Source of the DNA: Sepioteuthis lessoniana | Lineage: Eukaryota > Mollusca > Cephalopoda > Myopsida > Loliginidae | Length of the DNA: 64,000 nucleotides | Assembly: GCA_963585895.1 (NCBI GenBank) | Contig: OY757904.1 | Location: 1,539,907 to 1,603,906, forward strand | Reading direction: 5' to 3' | Shown here: in pieces, positions 7,399 through 17,689 of the stretch | Numbering within the stretch: position 1 is the stretch's first letter | Layout of the letters: each line of letters begins with the position of its first letter | Program-made: the position numbers and the translations under genes | Notes under the pieces: model-generated | What the model saw: only the letters and a program-made list of their open reading frames with translations | What the model was told of the DNA's origin: nothing | Database searches by the model: none

Positions 7399-9456
7399 CT
7401 AATACAACAAGCCAAAGACTTTTCTACCGAGCAAAGTCGTAAAGAATATGGTCAAGAAGAGTTCCATACAAGAACTTTAACATAAAATACTAAAAACCTA
7501 AATATCAAGGAACCCAGTACCACAACATCACTGTTAACACAAGAATAAAGAAAAAATGTAATGGTAATAAAAATGACCGAAAAGGAAATATTACCATCAG
7601 TGCCAGAAAAAGTCAAGGAAGAAACAAAAAAAGATAAATTGTTAAAAAATATCCCAACAGACAAAATCTCCGAACAATACAATTTAATTTGTGATGGAGA
7701 AAATCAAGTCAATGATAAAATTAGAGCGCCTAAAGAACCGGAACAAAAATACAAAACCTGGATAGGAAATGACGCAAGAAGGACAAATAAAAAAACTTGG
7801 AGAACAAGAGAAAGTACTAAGGAAATAAGTATACACATGGGCACAATGGAATGAAATGATAGGATCAAGTGATTCAAACAAACTGAGACTATCTAAAATA
7901 AAGTAAAAAAAATTCAATCAACAAGCCGATGGAAAAAGCACAAAGACAAATGAACAATCGGATATAAAGGAAATAAAACAGTTCCGGAGCAAGACATCGG
8001 AACAGAAAGAACATAACAGAAAGGCAGAATGGATGAATGATATGAAAAAGAAAGAATAGCAAAGACTAGAAGAAAGCCCCGAACCGTATATATACCTGGA
8101 CTGACTAAAAATAACACTCAAGAAAGAACCAAGAAAACGCCAGGCCATGAGGGCATATATGGATTCTAGTTTTAAGAATTCACATACATCAACGACTGAT
8201 TATCTCAGCAAATGTTTCAGAATAAATGCCTACAAGGGGGAACCAAACCTGAGTGGATGCCGAAGGGACAAAATACCCTGTCCCAGAAGAATCCCCTAAA
8301 ACAAACCATTCCCAACAATCATAAACCAATAAGGTTTTTACCTATGATATGGAAAGTCCCCACCACACAGATAAGTGAAGATATCTAGTCAATCATATAC
8401 TCAATAAATGTACAGGTGGCTACAAACGTACAAAATCGCAGGAAAAGAATCTAGCTCATGGATATCAAGATATTTGCCAAAGATGAAAAAGAAATGGGAT
8501 ACAAACAATAAGAATATACAACCAGGAAATAGGAATGGAAGTTGTCATTGAATAGTGCTACATATTTATAACGAAAGGTGAGAAAAGAAATCAAGGAAGA
8601 AATAAAACTACCAAACAAGGAAAGCATCAAAACGATTGGAGAAAAGGAAAATTTCAAATTCTTGGGTATATTGAAGAAACGATCAAAAACAAACTGAGAT
8701 GGAGGGAAAATAAGAGCAGAGTACCTGTTAGGATCCAGAAAACATCTGGAAATCCAGCTCTGTTGCAGAAATTTCGTTAAGGGAATAGACATCTGGGCAA
8801 TCCCCCTTATTATAAGATACTCTTGATCCTTCTTAAAATGGACAAGGGAGGAACTCAGACAAATGGGCCAAAGGATAAGGAATCCCTGTTAATAGCAGAT
8901 AAAATAATGATATAGAGAACCTATAAACTGTAAATATGCAACACATTCTTGGTGAATGCTGCAAACTAACTCAAAATATGTACAAGACAAGTCAAGAATG
9001 CGCATAGGGAAAGTGATCCACCGGGAATTATGCAAGGGAGTAGAAAACCAGACATGGTGTTAATCATCAAAGTAAAAATAAAAGAAAGCAAAACGATAGA
9101 GAAATACTTGGATTTTAGCAGAGAAATTACCAAAAAAAAAAACGCAAAATAAATTGTGGAACATGAGAGTGACGGTGGTACGAATAGTAGATTGTGCACT
9201 CGGAACATTTCCAAAAGGCTTTGAAAAAAAACCCGGAAAAATTGGAAATCAGTGAGAGAATCGAAACCATCCAGACCACAGAATTGTCAAGATCGGCTAG
9301 AATACTCAGGAGAGTTCTGGAAATCAAAGGAGACTTGCTGTCACTTAGCCTCTACTGAAAGATCACCAGCTGACGCTGGTGGGAAAAACGCACAAGACGT
9401 AAAATGATACGAGTTTTTCATAACTGTACTAACTTGTGGTATTATTATTATTATTA
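7399..9456 (+). mobile_element. R4/Dong-like LINE copy C, 5' truncated and heavily decayed
   Basis: Frame-hopping translation parallels copy B. 7561-7850 encodes a segment like the pre-RT region (IPTDKISEQYNLI, then a Lys/Arg-rich stretch). 7927-8056 has KAEWMNDMKKKE like KAEWIKHITRE in copy B. 8323-8360 reads NHKPIRFLPMIWKV like the YRPITCLPMMWKI motif. 8599-8680 has IKLPNKESIKTIGE, and about 8780-8850 WAIPLI and FLKWTREE. Many stops and deletions remove the catalytic motifs. The 3' end reaches an ATT repeat. It is older or less constrained than copy B and belongs to a different subfamily. Confidence 0.8.
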
Positions 9457-9457
9457 T

Positions 9458-9800
9458 TTAATTAATGTTTCCCTTTTCTGATACAATTTGAAATGAAGTG
9501 CCAGTGAGTGTGTCTGATGCCTTGGGTTTTATGATACTCGATGCAGGGCTCTACTCGAAGAAATTCAAGTGTGTTTCAGGTCGAGATATTCAGCCTTTTG
9601 CTCCAACCTATATTTCCCAGCATCCTTTGTTCCTCCATTGATTGAAGATACATAAAAATCAATAATTCTGAGTGTGCACACATCCCATACATCAGGCTCC
9701 AGCTTAAAGTCAACTGAACAAACACGTCTGGCTACATGTAATCACTCATACTCAATAACATTGCGTGCATTTGTTTTCAGTTGATTGTGCTTGAGTTTGG
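9458..9800. other. Unassigned spacer after copy C
   Basis: No open frame, RNA gene or repeat family was recognised here. The composition is more balanced than its surroundings. Confidence 0.4.
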
Positions 9801-9817
9801 ATGGATGTATTTGTGCG

Positions 9818-9856
<39 letters not shown>

Positions 9857-10118
9857 GTGCGTGCATGTGTGTGTGTGTGTGTGTGTGTGTGAGTGTTTAT
9901 ATGTATATGCATTGTATGTATATGTAAGCATTAATATATGCATGCACGCGTCAATATATGTATGCATCTATGTGTCTATGGATGTATGCTTTCATGTGTA
10001 TGTAAGCGTGTGTGCACGTAGGTTATGTTCGCACGTATGTAAATATACATCTGAATCAATGGATGGATGGATGGATGTTTATAAATATGTGTATATGTCC
10101 GTGTATGTATATATCCAT
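9818..10118 (+). repeat. (GT)n followed by degenerate TATG/GGAT-rich repeat
   Basis: 9818-9897 is (AT)n then (GT)n with a few GC interruptions. Up to about 10118 the sequence is a decayed mixture of TGTATG-like and GGATGGAT units. Apparent protein frames here are products of the repeat. Confidence 0.9.
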
Positions 10119-10424
10119 ATAGTAAAGGGTTGATCCATAAGAATGTAGCTTAACATGTGGTTATTGATTGAATTTTGATCTGAAATTCTCATTGTATAAT
10201 GTTTGATTTACCTTTTGATATCCACTACTGAATAACGTGCATTGATAAGGGAGAAGATTACGTTGAAAAATGCATATTTGTTGTACTAAATGGATGTTGT
10301 TGTTTTTTACAATATTAGGTTATGGACTTATCGATGGATCAACTTTGTACGTTGCTTCGGCGTTTTGTATTACTTTTATGGTTCCTTAATTATATCAGTG
10401 TTTCTTTCGGCTCATCAGCTTATG

Positions 10425-10425
<1 letters not shown>

Positions 10426-10472
<47 letters not shown>

Positions 10473-10493
10473 ATCTCTATCTCTCTCTCTCTT
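10426..10493 (+). repeat. (CT)n microsatellite
   Basis: About 34 CT dinucleotides with TATCTC interruptions toward the 3' side. Frames rich in Ser/Leu or Arg/Glu crossing it are artefacts. Confidence 0.95.
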
Positions 10494-10499
10494 CAATTC

Positions 10500-12830
10500 T
10501 TTATTTTTGGATAGATACATAGTCATGTAGTTTTGAATAATTGTAGAGATGTCTTTGTCGATGTTTAATATGTTTATGTCCACGAAGCTGTGTGTATACA
10601 TGTGTGAGCGGGTTTGGGTTTGTTTTTTTTTCTTCTGTTGGTTAATTTGTATGCTCGAAACAAAGAGAAAAGACTTATGTTAGCAAATTCTTTAGTCTGT
10701 TTATTTGTGTAAATCTGCCTCAGATTTTTTTAAACTTTTACCTCATATTCAGTTGAAGTTAATTGATTTTATTGATATTAGAGAATAAAACAATATTCAT
10801 AGCAAATAGCAAAAAAATACCAGTATTTTTACATGATATGATGAGTATAAACACTTATCCATAAATCTAGCAAGATTTGTGCACCCGCTGGAGAGTTAAG
10901 TTTAAGACGCTCATCTCATAATGATTTTATTCTGCACCAAATTAAAGTGAAGGTAAATATGATTATAACGAATTTCTGACACTCAGTTTCCAAGTGGAGA
11001 AAATCCGATAATTTGTTTTGTAAATCAGCATTTATCATCCAGGCTTTTACCAGCGTTTGAACTCTGACCACTGATGCTGACGAAAAATATGTTAATGTCT
11101 TACCTTATCAAGTAAACGTATAGAAAACTCATAGTTTATACATTTTTCATGTGACAATTTCCCTCAAAATATCTTTTAAAATTATAATCAAGATGATTTG
11201 TTTCGCAATTTTATGTGGCGTTTCGTTTTATAAGAACTTTATAACTATTTTCTTATTCCATAAAGACAAGTTTATTGTCTTTTTCATTCCTCATAAGAAA
11301 TGTATTTTGAAACTGAAAAGTTCATTCTGTATTATATTTCCTTCAGGGATGAGACTAATTTCTGATGTAATTGAAAATGACACATGTTTTAAATTTCTGT
11401 TAATTTTTCTGCAATAAGTGAAAAAAATAATTGGAGAGATTTAGTTTAATTATAATCGTATATATTTGAGGGAAGAAAAGTGATTAATTTGTTGTAGCCG
11501 GCGGGATTGAATAAATGTTCACAGCAAAAATCACTGTATTTTTTCTTTTAAAAAATGAAGAGATTATTGGTTCTACTCAACTATTTTGTTGATTTTTTTT
11601 TTATCCACGTTTTGATTGGATCAATGTCTATTCTTTTTTCTGGTGAAATTTTCCCCAGATTTTTGCTCGTTTCTTCGTCATGTTACCACTTATGAAAGTT
11701 GTATGACCGCTTATAAAACTTTCGGGGTTTCTATTCACCTTTATTCTGAATCATATACGAGTTCCATGACTTCTTAATTCTTAAAACGTACAGAAGTAAG
11801 TTCATCATTAAGCCTGAAGTCATTCACTGTCCCAAGTCGAACTACAAAAGTATTGAAGTCATACAAAAAAAGTATTAAAGTCAAATTACAAAAGTATTGA
11901 AGTCATAATAGAAAAGTATTGAAGTCATCGTACTTAATCGGAATTTTCCTAAAAGAAGGCTTTAGAATGAAACGAAGTAAATAAAAGTTAGTTTTTAAAA
12001 AATCAATGAATATAAGTAACGATACATTTCGAAATCTAAAACAAAATAAAATGATCCATTTGTTTTTAACACATGTAACCATCATGTTACAAAGAAAAGA
12101 ATATAAAAAGAATATTTTGATCGACTTAGAAATTAAATCTTGTACGTTAAAAGAGAAAAGCGAAAGGTTTGCTAACAGCATTTTTTCAAATATTTTTCTC
12201 CTTCCATTTTGTGTTACAGTTTTCTCAGTATTTATATGAAGATGGTAAGATAAATAAACAATAATGAATTCTAACTTTTGCTACTTGAAATATTTTCTAA
12301 ATGATCCTGTCTAGCAAACGCGAAAACCGGAACAAGCTCTCCTCAAATAAAGCTTGGCAGGAACTAATAAAACATTAATGCTTTCTACTTGGAACATCAG
12401 TTCAAAGAAAAAGAAAAAAAAGAAAAAATATATATTATTTCACTTTTGCGAAAATCTATTCGTTTTCTTCTCCTTGGGTTCATTAGTGATCATTATACAA
12501 ATAAATATTTTTCTAATGTTCTAAAATTTATTCTCTTCAGATTAACCCCCAAAGACCTTCCGTCAGCTTATCATATCACATTGGTATGAAATTTATCTGA
12601 ACGTATAGAATTTAAGAAAGTACCGTTTATTTTAATTATTTTTTCTAATTAGAGTTAAGATGAATTAATTACGATTAATATTTCCAAATTTTAATTCTGT
12701 TTTATAAATCATATTTCAGTATTTGATCGACATTTCCGTTTTAAGAGCTGAAATTTTTTGCTGCACGTAAAATTAAAAAATTAACCAGCTCGATATTTTT
12801 TCGTGACCCCTGATTTTACTTTCGCTTTGA
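10500..12830. other. AT-rich spacer with a small interspersed repeat
   Basis: No gene is visible. A motif close to AAAAGTATTGAAGTCA recurs four times at about 11844-11928 with variable spacing. Short open frames here (up to 92 codons) have no recognisable features. Confidence 0.5.
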
Positions 12831-12831
12831 C

Positions 12832-12841
12832 AATATATATA

Positions 12842-12917
<76 letters not shown>
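12832..12917. repeat. (AT)n microsatellite
   Basis: About 43 AT units with one early TAA interruption. It can fold back on itself. Confidence 0.95.
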
Positions 12918-12919
<2 letters not shown>

Positions 12920-13027
12920 AAAAATAAACAAACAGTAAATAAAAGAAAAAACAAATATTATGCTTAAGTAACATTGAAAATACCGATCCCCATTTGATCA
13001 CCGAATTTAAACAACAACTTTTGACAT

Positions 13028-13123
13028 GGTTGACCACTTATGAATAGCAGGTACTCTAAGGTTGACCACTTATGAATAGCAGGTACTCTAAGGTTGGCCA
13101 CTTATGAATAACAGGTACTCTAA
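13028..13123 (+). repeat. Three tandem copies of a 32-bp unit
   Basis: The unit starts GGTTGACCACTTATGAATAG and repeats at 13028, 13060 and 13092 with only two or three changes. A local minisatellite of recent origin, with no function inferred. Confidence 0.93.
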
Positions 13124-13124
13124 G

Positions 13125-13975
13125 CAAAATAGTCCTGTTTGCCAGAATTTGTGAAAAAACAAGAAAAATCATTGTCTTGATTTTTTACTCATTGCCAAAC
13201 AATAACAGTTCTAGATGATAAACAAATAGCGGATCAATCCTTTAAATAATATCATCTTAAATTATTTATGGCTTTATGTTCACTGTCAGTTATGTCAAAC
13301 GTCTAAGCGGAGCGTATAGTTTATTACTTGATTGATCAGTTGCAAACAATATCATCTACACAAATGAAAATAATGTAGAATAATTAAAATTCAGTTGTAG
13401 CACAAAGAGTAGAAATTTCCATCGTAGTTTCATTTGAAAATAAATAAAAGTTAATCTTTGCTATAGAAAGTTTAACATCCATTTAGTGCAGGGAAAAATA
13501 GTTTGTTTGTCTTTAATAAATTTTAAAAATAGGAATGAAAAATAAGATGAGTGAAGAGAAAAAGCTTGAAAGAGTTAAAATAATATCAGTTGCAGTTCTA
13601 ATCCCTTTGATGATTTAGTGAGTAATTGAATAATAACTTTTCTTCCGGATCGACTCTATGGATGGATATTAGTTACATAAACTTTATAGTTGGTAATATG
13701 AAATAATGTTGAATAAGAAAGTGTTGTATCAGAAATGAGTCTGCTGGGTGCATAAATTAAAAAGGGTGCAGATTCTTAGTGAAAAATAAACTTTATTTAA
13801 TGGAATGCAAAAATAAATAAAACTCGTTTCAGATATGAAACCTTAAATGTTAAATCAGTTGATAAAACTAGAAATCAGTTGAGGAATTTTTATATTAAAA
13901 CAAATTTTTTGATTCTTTTACAGATTTGAAAATACACATATACGTACATGTATATGTGTGTGTTTAGACAGATAT
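13125..13975. other. AT-rich spacer, nothing recognised
   Basis: No open frame over about 60 codons and no repeat family identified. Confidence 0.4.
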
Positions 13976-13978
13976 AAA

Positions 13979-14001
13979 TACACACACACACACACACACA
14001 C
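13979..14001 (+). repeat. (CA)n microsatellite
   Basis: A short CA run followed by degenerate CACA-rich sequence to about 14030. Confidence 0.9.
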
Positions 14002-14082
14002 ATTCACGCACAAACAAACACACTCACATATGTCTGTGCGTCTGTGTGTTTGAGAGTAGATGCATAGTTATGTGTGTCCTAA

Positions 14083-14365
14083 AATTTAGATTAAAACTTT
14101 TATATTTAAAACATGTTGAGTAAAAAATAAGTCATTTTAGGTGACAAGCAAAAACTAAAGGCATTTTGAAGTAAAATTCTAAACTTTAAGTTACAAGATG
14201 GTCAAATACTAAAATTTGAGACATTATTCGGTTAAAAAATGATATAAGATTCTAAACATAAGGGATTTTTAGGTAAAATCGCAGTTTAAAATATTTCGAT
14301 GTCAAAAGCTACCAATTGAGATATTTTCATGATACTTTGTGGTCAAAGTCTAAAATTTAAGACAT
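14083..14365. repeat. Degenerate AT-rich repeat of TAAAATTTAAGACATTT-like units
   Basis: Segments resembling CTAAAATTTGAGACATT recur about every 40-50 bp (for example near 14208 and 14352), with GGTCAAA or GGTAAAA between. Too diverged to define a clean unit. Confidence 0.4.
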
Positions 14366-14487
14366 TTACGATCTGAATTTGAATTCGATTTGACGAACCA
14401 CTTGTGTATATTGATAACCGGTAATCCCTCTCTCCTTTTTATCTCTCAATTCTTTCTCTCTCCCCTCTCTCTCTCTCACACACACAG

Positions 14488-14592
<105 letters not shown>

Positions 14593-14639
14593 GTGTGTGC
14601 GTGTAAACGACAAAATCCACACATAAATATTGACAAGAA

Positions 14640-15430
14640 TAATTAATGCTAAAAGAATCACAATTGAGTTCAGTATCATCACTGGGGAGGTATTTATTTT
14701 TGGAATTTAATTCAAGACTGATTAAATTATCGGTCTTTCTAAAGTAAAATGCCCATATGAAAATGAAAGGTTTTCAACGATATTTTATTCGATAATAAGA
14801 AGTAGATGTTATGTAGCAAAATCGGTTTATAAAAGATAATCGGAATATTCTTTATTATTATTTTGGTATCAATGTTTATTGAGGATTAAAATGTTGTATT
14901 CTTGGTGGGGGTTTAATTTGTTCTTGAGTCCTTTTAGCTAGGATTTCTAGACGTAATATCCATCTCTATTTATGAATTTCTAGAATTGACGCGATGTTAA
15001 CATCTCTATTGAATTTTCTGTCTCTTTTCGATTCATTGTCTGATTTCCCTATAAATTGTTTGGAGCAACATGTACATTCTAAAAGGTAAAAATAGATTTT
15101 ATTTTGGTTTTATTCGTTGTCAAATTTAACAGGTAAGTTAATTTATGTATTTGATGTATCAACAGTTTTCTACTTTTCGTGGTTGACAAAATGTTATCAT
15201 CAAAGTAGATTTATTATGCCAAACTTTGTTACTTAAACTTTTATTGCTTCCTATCATATCTCTAATTTTTTTAGTTTTGCGATATGAAAGCGTTTCTGTA
15301 TGGTTCTACTTAAAAATTAAGATATTCTTGTGACAGCAAACCACTTTAAAGAAGGGAACATTAATGTTTGATATATTAAATTGTTTTCATGATGAAATTC
15401 TACAAACATTTAGAAAGCAGTTCATGTTGA
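14640..15430. other. AT-rich spacer, nothing recognised
   Basis: No coding or repeat feature could be supported. Confidence 0.4.

Positions 15431-15431
<1 letters not shown>

Positions 15432-15515
<84 letters not shown>
15432..15515. repeat. (AT)n microsatellite
   Basis: About 42 AT units ending exactly at the mariner end that begins at 15516. Confidence 0.95.
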
Positions 15516-15518
<3 letters not shown>

Positions 15519-15648
15519 GTGGTGCCTTCAATAAGTTTCTAGACTTTTTTGTACAGGCATTTAAAATTGTCGTAGACTTTTGAAAATTCAGTATGTTACT
15601 GCTATACATCTTATGAGATGACTGACAATTTTTTACGATTTCAGGTTC

Positions 15649-15650
<2 letters not shown>
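15516..15650 (+). mobile_element. Mariner 5' end fragment
   Basis: About 135 bp beginning with a mariner-like terminal sequence (CTTCAATAAGTTTCTAGAC at 15525-15543) after a TA. It is the reverse complement of 16668-16814 over its whole length with modest divergence. It stops where a second (AT)n tract begins. No coding remains. Confidence 0.75.
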
Positions 15651-15730
<80 letters not shown>

Positions 15731-15741
15731 GTGTGTGTGTG
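15651..15741. repeat. (AT)n then (GT)n
   Basis: About 38 AT units to 15727, then a short ACGTGTGTGTGTG stretch. It separates the mariner fragment from the next mariner copy. Confidence 0.95.
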
Positions 15742-15911
15742 TACGTTTTAAAATCTTAAAATCCTGTGATATAGCCGATAAAATGGATTTCTTTCACAAA
15801 CTCTTTCTTCGTCTTAATGTCAGTTTCACGAGCTGAACCCAACCATCAGAAGTGCAAGATCTTTTTTAACAGCTATTTTACATAATCTTGTGATTTTGAA
15901 ATATATATATA

Positions 15912-16814
15912 CGAGGATCATTAGATAAGTTTCCAGACTTTTTTCGTATGGGCACTTTTATTGATAGTTCACACATGAAACACTTGTACACTTCGAAGTA
16001 ATCTCCTCCGACTGCAATTCACTTGTTGTACCGTTCTAACAGCTTATTGAAGGCCCCATGGAAGTCCTCTTGTGTGAGCGTGTCAATGACCTTCGTCCCA
16101 GCCTCTTTCATCTCCTCAATTGTCTCATAAAGACAGCCTCTGAGGTTAAGGAATAACCAAAAGTCACAGGCAGCAAGGTCTGTACGATAGGAAAAGTGAG
16201 GAACTGTCTTGATGCCCATCTTGGTCAAATAGTCTGTGACAAGGATGGAGTTGTGGAGTGGTGCATTGTCCTGGTGGAAATGCCACTCACCCGATGTCAA
16301 TAGTGCTGGCCTCTTCCTGAACTCCCTTAAAACATCAACATAGTAACCCTAACCCATAATCCTAACCCTTCGACCAATCAACTCTGGTGTTCTGACTTCC
16401 TTACTCCTCCCACACCTCTCATCATCTCTCACAGACTCCCTGCCTTCTTTTAATCACTTATCCCACTCAAAAACTGATGCTCAATTCATGCAAGATGGTC
16501 GAAAAGCAATCTGAAGCATTCCATACGTTTCTATGGCATTTTTTAAAAAGTTTATAACAGAATTTTATTGCATATCGTTCATCTAAAGTGTCCTCACATC
16601 CAGATTGCATTTTTTAAATTCACTAGCTGTGACAATCAGGCTTTAGTAGGGTGTATTCGAATTCCTGTTGTAGCTGTTCATTTGAAGCTGAAATCATAAA
16701 AATTGGTCGGTCATCTCATAAGATGTATAGCAATAGCATATTGAATTTCACGAGTCTATGATAATTTTAAATGCCTGTACAAAATAAGTCTGGAAACTTA
16801 TTGAAGGCACCGTG
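15912..16814 (-). mobile_element. Mariner element with internal deletion
   Basis: Terminal inverted repeats match at about 21 of 29 positions. They share ATAAGTTTCCAGACTT, and TA dinucleotides flank both ends (15910-15911 and 16815-16816), the mariner target duplication. Length is about 903 bp against the usual 1.3 kb. On the minus strand, remnants of the N-terminal region (16360-16610) join the C-terminal catalytic region. About 400 bp of the middle, including the first catalytic Asp, is missing. It is non-autonomous. Confidence 0.85.
16019..16300 (-). pseudogene. Mariner transposase C-terminal fragment (93 aa)
   Basis: The fragment contains HFHQDNAPLHNS and, 34 residues after that Asp, the LAACDFWLF motif. 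This is the second half of the DD34D catalytic triad of mariner transposases, which cut and paste DNA at TA sites. The frame continues past the stop at 16019-16021 through IAVGGDYFEVYKCF, the usual mariner C-terminus, so the TGA probably replaced a Cys codon. The upstream part is joined out of frame after an internal deletion. Confidence 0.88.
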
Positions 16815-16882
16815 TACATAGCTCGGTCTCTTGGTTTTGAGCACTAAAACAAACCAAAAAGTAAATACATGACTTTTTGATT

Positions 16883-16885
<3 letters not shown>

Positions 16886-16926
<41 letters not shown>

Positions 16927-16950
16927 CACACACACACACACACACACACA
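16886..16950 (+). repeat. (CT)n then (CA)n
   Basis: (CT)n at 16886-16922 and (CA)n at 16927-16950, directly before a SINE-like repeat. Confidence 0.95.
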
Positions 16951-16954
16951 ATTA

Positions 16955-17437
16955 CTCACTCATTGCGCAGTCGACTGGGGCTGTAGAATACACCGACTGC
17001 ACCTCTCTGCAAAGGATTAAGACTTCCACCCAATGAGTGTCCTAGATATGACACTAAACAATATGATGGTGAGTTTCCAATAATGCTGGAGCTTTAGAGA
17101 ATGTAGAGCATCTCTTTATTGCCATCGCTCCCAGGTCCACTCTGACCTTGAACGGTACCACCTGATAGAGCCCTATCTAAAATGTGTACTTATGCTCAAC
17201 TGAATTACTTGAAATAGAACTGCTTTGATATCTGACCGTGTGTGGATAAAAACTATACTCATATTAAACTAAATTGTTTAAATTAGAACTGTTTGACTAA
17301 ACTGAATAGTTTGAAATGGAACTGTTTTTGATTTGAAATTGTATTCACGCTGAATTTAATTGTTTGAAATAGAACTGTTTGGACATTTAACTGTGTTTAA
17401 GCAAGATCTGTTCCAACCAAACAACCAAATCACTCAC

Positions 17438-17440
<3 letters not shown>
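16955..17440 (+). mobile_element. SINE-like repeat family B, copy 1
   Basis: The body starts GCGCAGTCGACTGGGG and passes through GAGTGTCCTAGATATGACAC and TCGCTCCCAGGTCCACTCTG. It also occurs at 37355, 60417 and reversed at 34022-34745. From about 17200 it has two or three degenerate units of AAATAGAACTGTTTGA plus AACTGTG, a variable internal repeat also seen in the other copies. The common 3' tail is missing and replaced by an (AT)n tract. There is no protein-coding capacity. The origin of the head is not clear, so the SINE label is an inference from size, copy number and shared tail. Confidence 0.75.
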
Positions 17441-17441
<1 letters not shown>

Positions 17442-17486
<45 letters not shown>

Positions 17487-17582
17487 TAGGCGTACTTATA
17501 TGTATTTATATATACTTATATATAACTGCAGAAATATATGCATATATAAAATACATACCCACGCACACACAGAGACACACAC

Positions 17583-17655
<73 letters not shown>
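17442..17655. repeat. Two (AT)n tracts
   Basis: (AT)n at 17442-17484 and 17591-17655, with a TATA/ACAC-rich degenerate stretch between. Open frames here are artefacts. Confidence 0.93.
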
Positions 17656-17657
<2 letters not shown>

Positions 17658-17689
17658 ACTTTTGAAAGGGAAAATATATAAAATACAAA

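Noticed and set aside
9752-10133. Open frames rich in Val/Cys/Tyr and Thr/His on both strands
   Set aside because: They are translations of (GT)n and TGTATG repeats; the same happens at 28887-29233, 39699-40071 and every (AT)n or (CT)n tract.
13028-13123. CRISPR-like array
   Set aside because: Units are contiguous with no unique spacers; the same is true of the 28-bp repeat at 26789. Both are minisatellites in animal DNA.
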